From Kryptolebias marmoratus (lineage: Eukaryota > Chordata > Actinopteri > Cyprinodontiformes > Rivulidae), in NCBI RefSeq assembly GCF_001649575.2, contig NC_051430.1, positions 34,646,098 through 34,710,097 on the forward strand: DNA of 64,000 nt, read 5' to 3'. Every line of letters starts with the position of its first letter. Positions within the stretch are counted from its first letter, which is position 1. The notes beneath the pieces are model-generated. The model did not search any database and had not been told where the DNA came from. It saw only the letters and a program-made list of their open reading frames with translations. Of this stretch, positions 1 to 13,400 are shown piece after piece. The position numbers and the translations under genes were made by a program.

Positions 1-150
1 CTGATGTTAACAGGAAGTGACGTCACGTGTCTTCTTCCTGAGTTATTTGGGGTTATTTTGTATTCCACGCTACACAAACCCACAAAGAAGAGACTAGACC
101 GCAGAAACGGTGGAGAATCACTTCAGAAACAATAAATATTGGGTAAAGTT
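1..150 (+). repeat. Right-hand part of the ~0.7 kb interspersed element (copy A)
   Basis: The window opens inside this copy. It matches 47239-47389 of the most complete copy (46785-47502) almost base for base until about 150, then the match is lost. It lies in the arid2 intron upstream of 1338. The rest of 151-1337 is AT-rich intron with no feature I can support. Confidence 0.75.
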
Positions 151-1337
151 TTTTACAAGGTTAGTAGAAGCATCAGCTCGTTATGACAGGTTTATCTGAC
201 ACGATTTCACAGATTTTTGTCATTTAAGACACTTCGAAGCTGTTTTTATTAACGAGCGGGAGCAAGTTCGTAGCTTTTTTTTTTAAATGTGCAGTCCTCC
301 TTTTGAACAGTAGGTGTCACTACAGAGAAAAGATCCCATTTTAATGTCGGAGAACCAGAATGTCCAACACAAACGAGCTTTTCCTAATCCGATGTACGTT
401 CATATTCAAATATCGGCTAAATGACTCTTAAATTTCCCTACTCTACACGTTCTCCTCGCAATTAAACAAATGTAAAGTGTTCCAGGTTCTGAAACAACAG
501 AATCCTTAAATAAACAGCTGATTTCAATATGTTGGCGTCGTTCGAACTCCTGAACAAACTGGATTTATTTTGGTTTTTCTGCCTGTTTTATCAAACACTT
601 CAGGGAGCATTTAATCCTGGCGGTTTTTTCTGTGTTTTAAAAGCATCTTTAGTTTAATAAACCTGAAGTGCTTGTGTTGCATCGTGTATTCTTAATTCAT
701 CACCATCTGACGTTGTTTGAATTTATTTTCCTGACTCGGAGCTTTGGAGTTTGAGATTAATTTAGAATTTATTTATTAGTGTTCTTCCTAGGGGTGTAAA
801 GATGTTTGTATTCGTACCGATTTGTCATGGTGCACATAGGAGGCGAGGCATACAATCACCGTTTGTTTGTTTGCTTTCTAAAAGAAGTCGGTGACGATGC
901 CATCTGAAGCACAAGCTAGAAGAGCACATTTAGATAGAATTAGCAAAAAAAAGAATAACTTTCAGGGTCTCTCTGAGGATGTACGGAAAGCCAAATAGCT
1001 CATAACTTGTAACCTTATAACCTTCTCTCCCTGATATAAGCTGTTATTTTCCCACGCTATCACCTGACTAAGACATGAGCGTTTAATAATTTATTTGGTA
1101 TTTTTACATCAGGAGATGTTATTTAGTTGGGTTATTTGAAACCCTCCTTTTCTCACTAAGAAAGAGAAACCTTTTCAGTGTCTGACTTGTAGTTTTTGGC
1201 CGTCACAAATCACGACTAAAAGCTCATCATGAACTTAACTCCATCTTGTTCAGTTCCGAGCAAACGTGGTTGGATCCAACCGATCCAGTCGCCCCGCCCC
1301 TTTTTTTCCCTAAACGTGTCCGTCTTTCCTCACACAG

Positions 1338-1471
1338 ATACCTGGAGAAGTACGAGAAGGTCCACCACTTCGGGGAGGACGATGAAGAAGCGCAGCCGGG
1401 GAACCCCAAAGCCTCTCTTCCAGTCGGCGCGATTCCGAGCTCTTACAACTACCAGCAACATGTCGTCTCAG
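1338..1471 (+). CDS. arid2: arid2 exon: end of ARID domain
   Basis: The acceptor is CACACAG ending at 1337 and the donor is GTAGGC from 1472. The exon enters with the last base of a split Arg codon and leaves in phase 1. It encodes the last helix of the ARID fold ([15 protein letters not shown]) and the linker ending [11 protein letters not shown]. The earlier exons with the DNA-contacting ARID helices are not in the window. The human gene has about 21 coding exons, so three are probably missing. Confidence 0.9.
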
Positions 1472-4400
1472 GTAGGCTCCTCGTCGGCTCGCTCCGCCGC
1501 TCTGAGCCGTCCGGATCAGACGGTGTGGACGTATTTGTCTCGCTCAGTTGGTCTCCGTCGTTCTGGATGTTCATCCAGCTGTGGTCAGAGCTGGTGGATG
1601 TGCCGCCGTACGGTTTCTGCTTGTTGGTTTCTTGTTGCCTCTGTGACAAGTTAAAGTTTATGTTCTGCTGTGTTTTGGCATCTGATCAGCTTCTTCTCCT
1701 GATTCTGTTCATACTGATGGGGTTTTTGTTGGACGACGAGCCAGACCTCGTCTTCTGTCATAGGGTGTCTTTAAAAAATAAAGGATGGCGCCGTCTGTCC
1801 GTCCATCTGTAGACAATGTCTTTGTTTCGAACGCTAACATAGGAGCGTCAAACTGCACAGGGAATCACTTCAGAAACAATAAATATTGGGTTAAAGTTGC
1901 AGGAAAGTTGCTGTGTTTTGGGCAAAGTTTGCTGGATTTTGCATTAATAGTTGCGATCGCAACGTTGCAAAATCCTGGAGGGTCTGATTAACAGAAAAGC
2001 AGTTAAAGAAGACGGATTAACCAGGTATTTAAAGTTCTGAAACCATCTTTGTTCACTACATTAGTTATTTGGTTATTTTGGTTATAAACTCCAGGAATAA
2101 ATACAGAACATCTATATTTGTTTTTGAAAATATTTTGGTCTGGGTGCATTTTCTTGAAATATCCAGGCTGCAGCGAGCCTCTGAGCCGAGGGTCATTAAA
2201 GACGCTAACTCATCAGCCAGCAGCTCAACTCACTGAACTCAGTCAGGAGAAGAGCCCTGAAAGAAAAGCAACACACGCTTTTATGTTCAGCCACACTTTT
2301 ACAAAGTTACTGAGCAGCTTCGTTTCTCACGAAGAAGATCTGATAATACAGGGAGTGAGAGCAAATCAGTCAAGGCCAGATGCAGAAGGGAGGACCGGAG
2401 TCTTCCTCAGTTCAAACAAAGAACAAAAGCATTTCAAACCTTGATACTAAATAACAGAAGAAGCATAACTTCATTACAAGAATCCTAATGATTCTGGCGT
2501 TCAAACTGCGTCATCAAGGCAGCTTTCCTCCGTTTCTCCTTCAGCCTCTGCAGCTACGTGCTGAGAGGAAGAGTCAGCCTGGAAGAGGATGAAGTCTGAC
2601 GCTCTTCTTCAGCTGTTTAGTTATCACTGTGTTGATCAGTGAGCAACTTGTTAAAAATAATGATAAACACCCAAAGGAGTTTCACTCCAATGTCCTCTTC
2701 AGTCAATCCTTTTTTTGTCCTCGAACTCCTGTCAGATCAGCTCGCAGCTACAGCCGTTTTATCCACGTCGTCTTTCAGTTTTCTGCTGTAATTTGAAGTT
2801 GAAGCGTCTGGATTTTTATTGATGCCCGGCGGTAAAACGTCAACCGTTAAAAACTAGTCATTTAAAGAAAGGAAGAAAGACTTATTTAATAAGTCTTTCG
2901 TTAAACAGAAACTTTAAATTTCAATTTCATATTTCTGTATGCAAAAAAGCCTTCAGTTTTCTCAAAAAACGACGGTGCGCCTTACAATCCAGAGCGGATA
3001 GTGCGGATAATACTATTATTTAGCTTTTTAAAACGTATATATTTCTCCTCAGGGCATTCTCTCTTGTTGCACGGGGCCAGAATTCCACTGCTGTCGGCAT
3101 GAAGCACTTTGTTACTCAGTGACTCATTAAACTCTTTTTTTTTTTACCTCACTTGAACCAAGGCTAACAACAATGTAGTCGTTTTCTTTTTTTTAGCTCG
3201 CAGGTTTTCCCACACGCTGACTTGTAATCTTTCAAAGCCAAAGAGAGAGAGACCGTCATGTTTCCGTCTCTCGCGCTCCGAACCCGAGCCGTCCCCTTTG
3301 CCACGGCGTTGTAGCGTCGCCCGTCGGAGATAACTGACTTCCCTGACGGGCGATTCATCGATTCAAGGAAGAAGGAAGCGCCTGCTGGTTTTCCCCCTCC
3401 GGCTCTGCCTGCTGGGCTAATTGACTTCCAAACGCACTCCCGGTGGGGGGGAATCGCACGCGACAAACGGAGATGAAACGCATCCGCAGAGCGAGGCTTC
3501 ACGGGCGCGTGGCCGTAGTTTGAGCTGTGATGCTTCATTTCCACCGTCTTAGGACATCATAAGCTGTGTTTCCTCTGACCCACGTCCTCGTCAGCTGCTG
3601 TTCGCCTGCCAATCTCTGCTCGGTAAAACTGTCTGCGTTTCTATTTCGAGCACATTTTGGATCTTCAGTACCAGGAATGTGTCGGGTTAAAGGACGGTTT
3701 AAGGAGGATTCCTATTTGAAGTCGTTTTTTGCCCCGTTTTGCTAAAATGTGCCAAAAGGGTTAGTTTGTACCTCGGCTAAATAGTTCTGGTCACTTTTCT
3801 CCGACCTGGTGAGGTGGGTTTGCCCAACGTCAGGTGGGGCAGGACGCATGTGAAAGTGTGACGCAGGTCGTCCCGAGGCGAGCTCAGGGAGGACGGAAAC
3901 GTCCCGTGGAGCGGCGGGGCGAACGCTCAGAGCAATCGCAGGAGCTGAAGAAGGAAGAGGCAAGCGATCTCGTCCTCCTCGTCTGGTGACACCATGACGT
4001 CTATACGTTCGCGGGCAGTCCGCCTGGAGTATGTCGGGGTCTAAAGCTGCGAGCGGTGCAGCTTTGTAGTTTAACCAAAGTCGTACTAAAACATCACGAC
4101 TTCTTACATATAGAAGTTGCTCCAGATTATAAGGCGCTCTGTCGTTTTTGGAGAAAATTGAAGGCTTTTAGGTGCTTTATAGTCCAGAAAATACGGTACA
4201 TAAAAGGCAACACCACGACCCAAAACTCTTCCCTTCCTCCTGCACCTGATCATACTGTTATTAGTGCACTCAGACAGGAGGGATGAAAACTCTTCTTGGT
4301 TTGGTGATAAAATAAGTCATTAAATCAGCTGTTCGTAGTTCTGGGTAGCCCGCCATTTGAGAACTAAGGTGTTTGTCTAATCCTGATGGCAAAGGTGGTT

Positions 4401-7400
4401 TTTGTTTTATTTATTTTTAAGGAAAACAATTTGAATTCGGTATGTTCCCTCTATAAATTCAAATCTAGCCCCACAGTCGTAAATCGGCTCCTTCGTGGTT
4501 CATTTAAGACTTGCATGGGATTGCAGGCATTCAGTCTAAATTCTTGTACAATTAAAGTTCATAAGAAAGGAAAAATTCCCGCTCATTTCCTGCGTAATAA
4601 TTCAGTGCAGGCAAAGATTGACAGGACAGGTTTACGATCCGACGAGCGCCGTCTGCTCTGCCTTCCTGTTTAAGGCTCCAAACTCCGCCTGCTGCTGCTG
4701 CTGCTTATCCACGGAGACACGGTTTATACAAACTAAACTCACATCCTGCAGCCCTGTAGGACAGCAGGACGTGTTTGGACCAGGCTGGTTATTGTTTGCA
4801 TCGACCTTCAGCTGTGTTAAAGCTGCGGAAGGACGGGGATGGAAATAAGAGGAAAGGGACTAATTCACTGCTTACATTTGTTTGACCTCATTTTCATTCA
4901 GGCTGTTGTTTACACGAGTTGCACAGTTTGACTCAGAACTAAAGTGATCAGAGTTTGTGTCCATCGGAAGCTTGGCTTGTTGTTTCGTTCCGCTGAGGAC
5001 ATGCAGCGGTGTGTCCAGGTGCTATAAAAACCACAGCAGGACGAGGACAGCATAGACCAACGAAAACTCAGCGCCAGTTGTGTAAACAACGGAAGCGCTA
5101 TGGACAACGTTTTTAAACTTATGGGGATTCTCCTGAGACTTCAGGAAGAGAGGCGCAGTGGAAGAAATGCTCTGGATGCTGCGATTGTTGCGCGGAGTAG
5201 GACAGCTGTTATCAGCCGGAGATTTCAGGCTTTACAGGCCTTCAGCTGGGGGACAGATGGCAGAAACGCTGCAGGGTAAGCTAACACTGTTGTTTCTATT
5301 CCTACCTTCGCTCTTTATGCTTGCATCTGGCCACACCCACGACCAATGAGTGAACAGGAGCTAAGCTTGCTCCGCCCACGAAGAAGGGCCGGCCCGGCTG
5401 GCCCGACTCCGAAACAGGGACCAAAGAAGCAGGGACCGGCCTTGAAACGCGCACAAAGCAAGCTGAGTAGAGTGGAGCCGGGACCTTTTAGAGCCCGTGT
5501 AAAAGGGGCATTAGTAATCCACGTTTAGATCGCCTTAACTTGGATAACTTCATCTGTCTCCTTATTGAGTGGGTGTTCAGTGAAACATCCTCCTTCTGTG
5601 CAGCTGGAACAGCTGGAGCTGCTTGTTGTTGGTGGACAGAGTGCTGATCACTAGTTGTAAGATCTCTAGTTCTTTATGGATCTCGCTGTAAACACGTTGT
5701 AGTGCAGTTTGTACAGCGCCATAAGAAATCTCTTTTATTTTTATTTTTTATAAACCCGTCCTATTAGGCTGTGGCGCCGTCCGGCCGCTCTAAACTGATA
5801 ACCATTTAACGTAGAAATGTCAAATGTCAAACAGGACACCTCATGAGTCAGGGATGATCCCTATGGATTTCAAAGGTCTCATGCGACCCCTCTGTGAACA
5901 CCTGGTCTGTGTCCGAGTGAATTCATGCTTTGGATTCTGAGTCCTTTGATCATTTTCTTGTTTTTATTTATTATTTTATTCGTTCTTAGTCTGATTTAAA
6001 CTCTTCTTCTTCTCCTAACTGGAGTTGTTCTCATCCTTCATTTTCCTGTGCCGTCGTCTCCGAGGCGGTATTCTGCTCATCTCAGACGAGACGTCGTACA
6101 GCAGCTGTTGGATTCTCTGCCGGACAAACTCAGCCGGCACAGATCGACTCGGCGGGACTCCCGATCTGACGGAGCCTCTTTTTGGAAAAATGTCACCTTC
6201 AGACGACAAAACAATGGACTGATTGTAGAAAACTTGTGTTTTTGTCGATTGTTCTTCCAAACTCTTGTATTCTTGGATCATCTCATCCAAAGCGTCGTTC
6301 GAAACTCGTTATTATAAAAAGCAGACACTAAGGTTCAGTAGCTGTTCGACAAATTATATTTGTTTTGCTTCACTGTGAAACATCTTATTTCTTTCTTTTT
6401 CCATCCCTTTCCTTTCAGACTATCTCCGCCAAAGTTATGGGCTGTCGACGGATTTCATCCAGCCGTGCGACTACAACAAACTGGTGCTGTCGCTCCTCTC
6501 CAGCCTCCCCAACGAAGTCGACTTCGCCGTCAATGTTTGCACCCTGCTGTCCAACGAGAGCAAACACGCCATGCAGCTGGACAAAGACCCCAAGCTGGTC
6601 ACGCTGCTGCTGGCCCACGCCGGCGTCTTCGACGACTGTAAGTCCCCGTCGGGCCTCGAGGTTGGAAAAAAACTTAAAGCTAAATCAGGCTAACCTTTCC
6701 TTCATCGTTGTTTTGTTTTGAAGCATTAGGTAGCTTCTCCGGGGTGTTTGGGACCGACTGGAAGGAGAAAACCTCCCGGGACTTTGTCAGGGTAACATAT
6801 ATTTATTAGGTTTTTACTTTATTCATAAATGTTAAATAATCAGTTTCAGTCATGTTACACAGCTGGGGTCTGCAACTGGTGGCTCTAGGTCCACACGCGG
6901 CTCATTAGTCCCCCTCCAGCGGCTCTTCGAAGCTTTAACTAAACTGACAGAAATAAATATCATTTATATCCATTAACACAACAGAAAAGACAAGTTTTAG
7001 TTTTTTCTGTCCACTATGTTGAAGCCACACAGTTCATTCAGAAACGACTCCTTTAGTTGAAACTGAAGCTGCAGGTTTTCTCTTGGAGCTGAAATAAAGG
7101 AAGAAAAATATAATTATTAGCTGGATGTTGCCGGTCTTACTCACTGTTTGTCTGGCAGTGAGACTGACTCATTCACAGCCCGGCTCCACTTTAACCCCGG
7201 TGTTCAGCCGCGGTTTGTCGCTCCACAGCCTGACAGATTGTCGGCGCGAGCGTTCGAGCCTCGCCGCTAACGGCCTCTGTTGTGTTCCAGTTCTGGAAAG
7301 AGGTGGTGGAGGACGCCGAAGTCAGAGAGCTGATCTGGGACAAGAGCAGTCCAGCACAAGGTGAGCACGTCTTGCTGCGTTAGAAGTCCCAACCCTGCAG

Positions 7401-10400
7401 GGATCAGGGGATTAAAAAATGTCCGTTCTGTCCAGACGGTACGTCGTGCGAGGAGCGCTGGCCGAGCCTCTTCCACCCGCCGCGGAACTCGGGCATCGGC
7501 GACGTGGAGGCCCAGCGGGTGCTGCAGATCGCCGTCATCCTGCGGAACCTCTCCTTCGAGGAGGCCAACGTCAAGCTGCTGGCGGCCAACCGAACGTGCC
7601 TGCGCTTCCTGCTGCTCTGCGCCCACTGCAACCTCATCTCGCTGCGACAGCTCGGGCTCGACACGCTGGGCAACGTGGCCGCCGAGGTGGGTCCAGATCC
7701 ATATAAATCCAGAACAGAAACGAGGCCAAAAAAAACACAGAGTGGTTTGTTCAATTCAAATCAGGAAGTACGGCAAGCAGTTGTGTCATTTATTTCCTCA
7801 CAGTTTATTCAGTTCTGTTGCTTTTTTTTTGTTGTTGCACGAGTTGTGGCTCAAACTATTGAAGGAAACAGTTTTTGTTTTAATTATTCCTTCTGGGAGC
7901 GTTATGGTCTGTTTTTAAAAAATAATATTTGGTTTTTGTTTCAGCAGTTTAAAAATGATGGAAAAGCGAAAGTGAATCTGCATCTAAAAGCGCGGCAGGA
8001 ACTGAAAGCCTGGCAGTTTAAAATCGCTGGTTACTCAAAACGACCGCACCGTGGCGCCGTTCCAGGATCAGACGGATTAATGTTTAAATAATGTTGAATA
8101 TATAAGCTGCGCAGGAGGTTTAAAGCTTATTATAGTCAAGTTCGGATGGTTTAAAAGTGAGTGGAAGACATTATCTTTTGTGCTTTTAAAGGTTCAGATT
8201 CCTTAAAGGGATGCATGTCGCCCGCAGCTTTTTGTAGTTTCGGCCCAATAAGGTTGAAAAATGACAGTTGGAGCTATTTTGGACAAGGATCTGTCAGCTG
8301 CTGCCACGCCACATTTAAGCTCCATAGCTGCAAAACGCACAGAGTTAAAGGTTGTTTCCAACGCTGCGGGAGGAGTGGGGAACTGAAAACATGACTGAAA
8401 CGGAAGAATAATAATAATAAGAGTGCTTCTGGATTGGACAGAAACCCAGACGGCTCTTTCCACAGCAGTGATGGGAACTGAATCACTAGAATCAGTTCAT
8501 TAAAACGATTCGTTCAAACGTTTTGTTCACCGAATCCTTCAGTTCACACAGTTTATTAGTTAGCTGGCTAGTTTAGTTGATTTCTTTCGTACCATCTGGG
8601 CTTATAAGACAGAAAGTGTCGTTCATTAATACGGAACGAGAACGGGCGTCTCCTCCCGGTTGGACATGTCTTTACCAGATGTCCAACTGCGGCTCGCCAC
8701 GGAGTACAGAAAACTGCAGAAGCTGCACACATGTGTTGGTCTCGTTCCGGTCTCCGTGACGATGACCATATCCCGGCTCGGTTCTGATCTGATCTCCCGT
8801 CTGCTCGCAGCTTCAGCTGGATCCCGTAGACTTTCGGACGACGCACCTGATCTTTCACACCATCACCAAATGCTTGATGTCCAGGGACCGCTTCCTCAAA
8901 ATGAGAGGTAGGTTTTCTCCGGCTCCGCCTTTTTTTGATCTGTAGGAATTAGTTGAATTTACAGTCGGCGTGTTCCTGTGCGTCTCGCAGCCATGGAGAT
9001 CCTGGGCAACCTCAGCAAAGCGGAGGATAACGGTGTGCTGATCTGCGAGTACGTGGACCAGGAGTCGTACAGGGAGGTGATGATGCTCCTCACGCTGCCG
9101 GACCTCCTGCTCCTCATGGCCTCCCTGGAGGTGCTCTACCTGCTGGCCCAGCTCGGCGAGGTGCCCTGCAGCAAGATCGCCTCGGTCGACCGCAGCATAG
9201 GTACGGATCCGCTCCGACCTCGGACGTTCGCTGATCTGTCTTCTGCTCACCTCATCACATGTCCTGTCTCCCCCCTCCAGACCTCTTAGTGCGGTTGGTA
9301 TCGGTAGACCTTCACACGTTCGGACCGGACGCCCTCACGGCGGTGCGGTTGATCGAGCATCAGGCGAACGCCGACCAGGCGGCCGAGGTCCGACCGCAGC
9401 TGGTGGAGCAGGTCCCTGCAGCCGTGCAAGGAACTCCGGCGCCCGGTGAGTGTTTCTGACCAGCCTTTAAATCACTGTCAGCTTTAATTCTGACGCTTAA
9501 ATCGCAGCAGCAGCTAGCTGTAGCACTTCCTGCTGTCCAGCTGTCACATTCAGCTGGAAATTTGTAACATTTCAGCCAAAATGGATACATGTCTGAATTT
9601 TTACGATTATAGACGCCATTTTTTAGCTTGCCAATCGTCCTAAAAGACTCACTTCCTGCCTGGATTTTACCTCATATCTTAAACATTTCTCCTGCAGGAC
9701 GTGCTCCAGCTAGCTGCCGCCGCCTCTATTCACACACTTAAACAACCGAATAAATAGAATTTTAATTTTTGTGCGATGCAAAATCTCTCAAATAGTGTTT
9801 GCATGAAATTTGTGAGATTGTTGCATTTTTGTTTATTTATTTATTTTACAACAATTCACTGACTAGCCATTAGCTCATCAGTCTCTGTGTTTATAGTGGG
9901 GAAAAATATGACCTTTACATGAAACCCTACTTCCAAATGGCTGCATTATTCCTTTAGTCGTTATCAAACAATCTTGCATCAAAGAAAATGGCTAATATAG
10001 GCAATGTAATCCTCACCCCTGTTTGGTTTGAAATAAATGTGTGAATCAGCCAATGAGGGTTTGATGCAGTGAAACCTGCAGGTTCCTCTGCTCCACAGTT
10101 ATCAGTTTGCTGCCATCTAGTGGATGACCCGAGTATCACTAACAATCGTTTTGTTTCTTCAGTAACGCGGGTCCCAGCCCAGCCCGGCGTTCCTCCTCCT
10201 GGCATCGTTGAACTAGACGGGGAGAAGTTTACGCTGCAGTGGTGAGATTAATATCTTCGGACAATGAGAAAAAACGAGAGTTGCTCCTCATATTAAATCT
10301 GGTTTGTGTTTCTGCCCAACAGGCTGAATGCACACTTCGAGACGAACGCCGAGGGCTCCGTGTCCCGATCGGAAATGTACTCCGAGTACCTCGCCACGTG

Positions 10401-13400
10401 CAGCAAAATGGGACGAAGCAACATCCTGAACTCCACCGGCTTCCTCAAATGTCTGCGGTCCGTTTAACGGGTCGCGTCGAAGTTTAAGCCTTTATCTGAA
10501 ACGACTAGTGATTTCTAACGTCCCTCTGCTCCACAGGACCGTGTTCCCCAACCACACGATGAGGCGACAAGAGGAGGCCAAAGCCAGCAGCCAGGTTCAG
10601 ATCCTCCTGGTGGGAATAAGGCGGAGGGCGATCCCGCTGCCCGTCCAGCTGTACTACCAGCAGCAGCAGCAGAACCCGGCGGCGGCGGCGCCTCCACCTC
10701 CGGCAGCTCGGCACGACGTGCCCGGAGACCCTCAGGCCCCGCCCCCAGGTAGAACCGGACTCAAACTACACATGAAACTTAAAAGTGGAGATGATATTAA
10801 AGATAAAACTGTTTTTTTTTCCAGGCTTACCTCCAGGACCACAGTTTGTCCGGGCCCCAGGCCCCGCCCACAACTCCGCCCCATCTGTGGCCTTGACGTC
10901 CCAGGAACCTCTTCACGCGAGCCACCAGACTGTTCCCCGTCACCCGGTGCCACCGCAGGTGCCTCCGCAGTCACCACCAAATCAGCAGCTGCAGGTCCGA
11001 CCCAGCCCGGCGGTCCAAGTCCCGTCGAACCACAGTCCCCAGAACCCCTCGTCTCAGCAGCAGCACTCCCCCATGCTCCCCACCGGGACCCCCGTCACGC
11101 TGTTTCAGCCCGTACCGCCAGGCCACATCCTCACCACCAGGGTACAAGGCGTGTGCCCCCCAATTACCCAGCATCCACCGCTGCCTCAGACCCTTCCTCT
11201 CTCTGGGAATCCGAGCGGCGCCCCGCAGGTCGAACCCCAGGGCGGCGCCGGTCAGGTGTTCAGTAACGCAGGTGCGCCCAATTCCCAAGGGTCCCGGGTC
11301 ACGTTTCAAAACATCGCCCCCAAACCAGCACCGAACCCGTCAGGTGGGCCGGCGGCCGCGGTAGCTCCTCCCAACCAGCAGCCTCCGACGCAGAGCGTGG
11401 TCATCGTCAGTCCCAACCCCCAGCCGAGCGCCGCCTACACCCCCGCCATACATCAGATCGTCCTCGCCAACCCCGCCGCCATCACCGGTGCCCAGGCGGT
11501 CCAGGTAGCCGGGCAGCCCAGCGCTGCTTCGGGTCCCTGCCCGCCTCCTCCCCCTCCCTCAACCCCCCAGGTCCAGTCGAGTCAAACTGTTAGCCATGCA
11601 CTGTCGGCAAAACGGCACCAGCAGCCGCCGCCTCTCCAGATACTCTCCCAGACTACTACTCCTCAGCCTACCTCCACCGAGTCCAGCTTGATCAAACAGC
11701 TACTGCTTCCAAAGCGAGGGCCGTCGACGCCCGGGGGGAAGTTGATCCTACCCGCGCCGCAGGTGCCCCCTCCCAACAACACGATAGCCCCCAGTCCGCA
11801 GGTCCTCTACCAGGCCGGCTACGGCAGCCAGAATCCTCCTCCTCAGCCGCAGCAGCTCAGCGTGCAGCTGGTGCCGGGCCAGCTTCCCGCCGCCGGCGCT
11901 CCGCCGCTGCAGACGGTCCAGCTCCTGCCGGGACAGCTCATTTCCACAAGCAGCCCGGGGGCGACCGCCATCATTCAGGGTCCCTCGGCAGCAGGCCAGG
12001 TGACGTTCACCGTGGTCCCCAGCGCCGGCTTCACCACCTCCACCGCTGCCGTCGTCGCGCCCGGCGTCCCCCACCACGCCCCGGCGCCTCCGCCGCCTCC
12101 GCCAGCGCCACTCAGAGGAGACAAGATCATCTGCCAGAAAGAAGAGGAGGCCAAGGACGTCACGGAGCTGCACATCCACGAGAGGAAGATAGAAGTGATG
12201 GAGAACTCGTCCTTGGACGAGGGCGACGCTGCCGCCAACGGCAAAACGAGTAACGGTGACGTCGCGGCGGGCGCCAAGCTGCTAAACGGTCAGAAGTGCA
12301 TGGAGTCCAGTCTACCTCCATACCACTCAGGGAACAGCCAGGGAGCACTCAACGGCCCGGCTCCGGAGAGTCCTGCTGCCAACGGGAAGCAGGCGCTGTC
12401 CCCCGGCCCGAACACGCCCGAGCCCAAAAAGACGCTGGTCAACGGCGTGTGCGACTTCGAGCGGGGGGAGGCCGGCGGAAACTTTAACAAAAACATTCCA
12501 AATCACGTCGCTTCCAAACAGTGCTTGGGGAACGGGGAGGTGAGCCCAGAGCCGCCTCCTCCTCCTCCTCTTACTCCTCAGCAGGCCGAGCGCCTGGCCA
12601 ACGGGCCCCAGCCCGCAGCTCACAGGCCTTCCTCAGAATTAACCAACGGACCTCTGGGGCCGGGCCACGCCTCGCCCGTGCTGCGGCAGCAACTGCTCCC
12701 CAGCTCCCCCGCCAACGGGGTACTCCCCGAGGCCCGGGGCCTCAAGAGGCCGGCCGAGAGCGAGGACCGCGGCGCGGCGGCGCCCTCGGGGATCCCCAGC
12801 AAAGTGGGAGTGCGGATCATCACCATCAGCGACCCCAACAACGCCGGCAGCAGCGCCACCATGGTGGCAGTGCCGGCGGGAACTGACCCGAGCACAGTAG
12901 CCAAAGTAGCAATAGAGAACGCCACTCAGCAGAGGAACTACTCGCCCACGCAAGCAGCCGGCACGACGGTGAGTCACCGCGGCGCCGCGTTCTTCTGAGT
13001 CATGTGACAACTGCTTCCTGTCCATGTTTAGTAAATATTGACAGAAAGTTGGAGATGTAGCCGTCGCTCTGCAGGAGGGAAAGTTCAACTAAAAACGTTT
13101 GATTGCACCGAAGCGCCTAACTTTATTTTTACCCCACAAAGGGTCGAAACTTGTTTCTTTTTTAAGGCAACACCAGGATCGGGCGTTGAGTCTCCAGAAT
13201 CAATCCGAACCGGGACGAACGCTTTTTTTTTTTTTTTTTTTNCTCTGTGTTTAAACACGCCCTTCAAAATAAGAGACACCACAAATATAAAGTCTACAAA
13301 GAAACACTGAATCAGTTTCTCAGTAACCAGACGGTCCCATCCAGGGCTTCCAGATGTTTGTTTTTTACTCGTTTTGCTGCTCGTGGGTTTGTTTTTAGCG

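Noticed and set aside
12969..12998. arid2 ending at the in-frame stop at 12996
   Set aside because: A strong donor at 12969 and conserved zinc-finger exons downstream show the reading continues by splicing.
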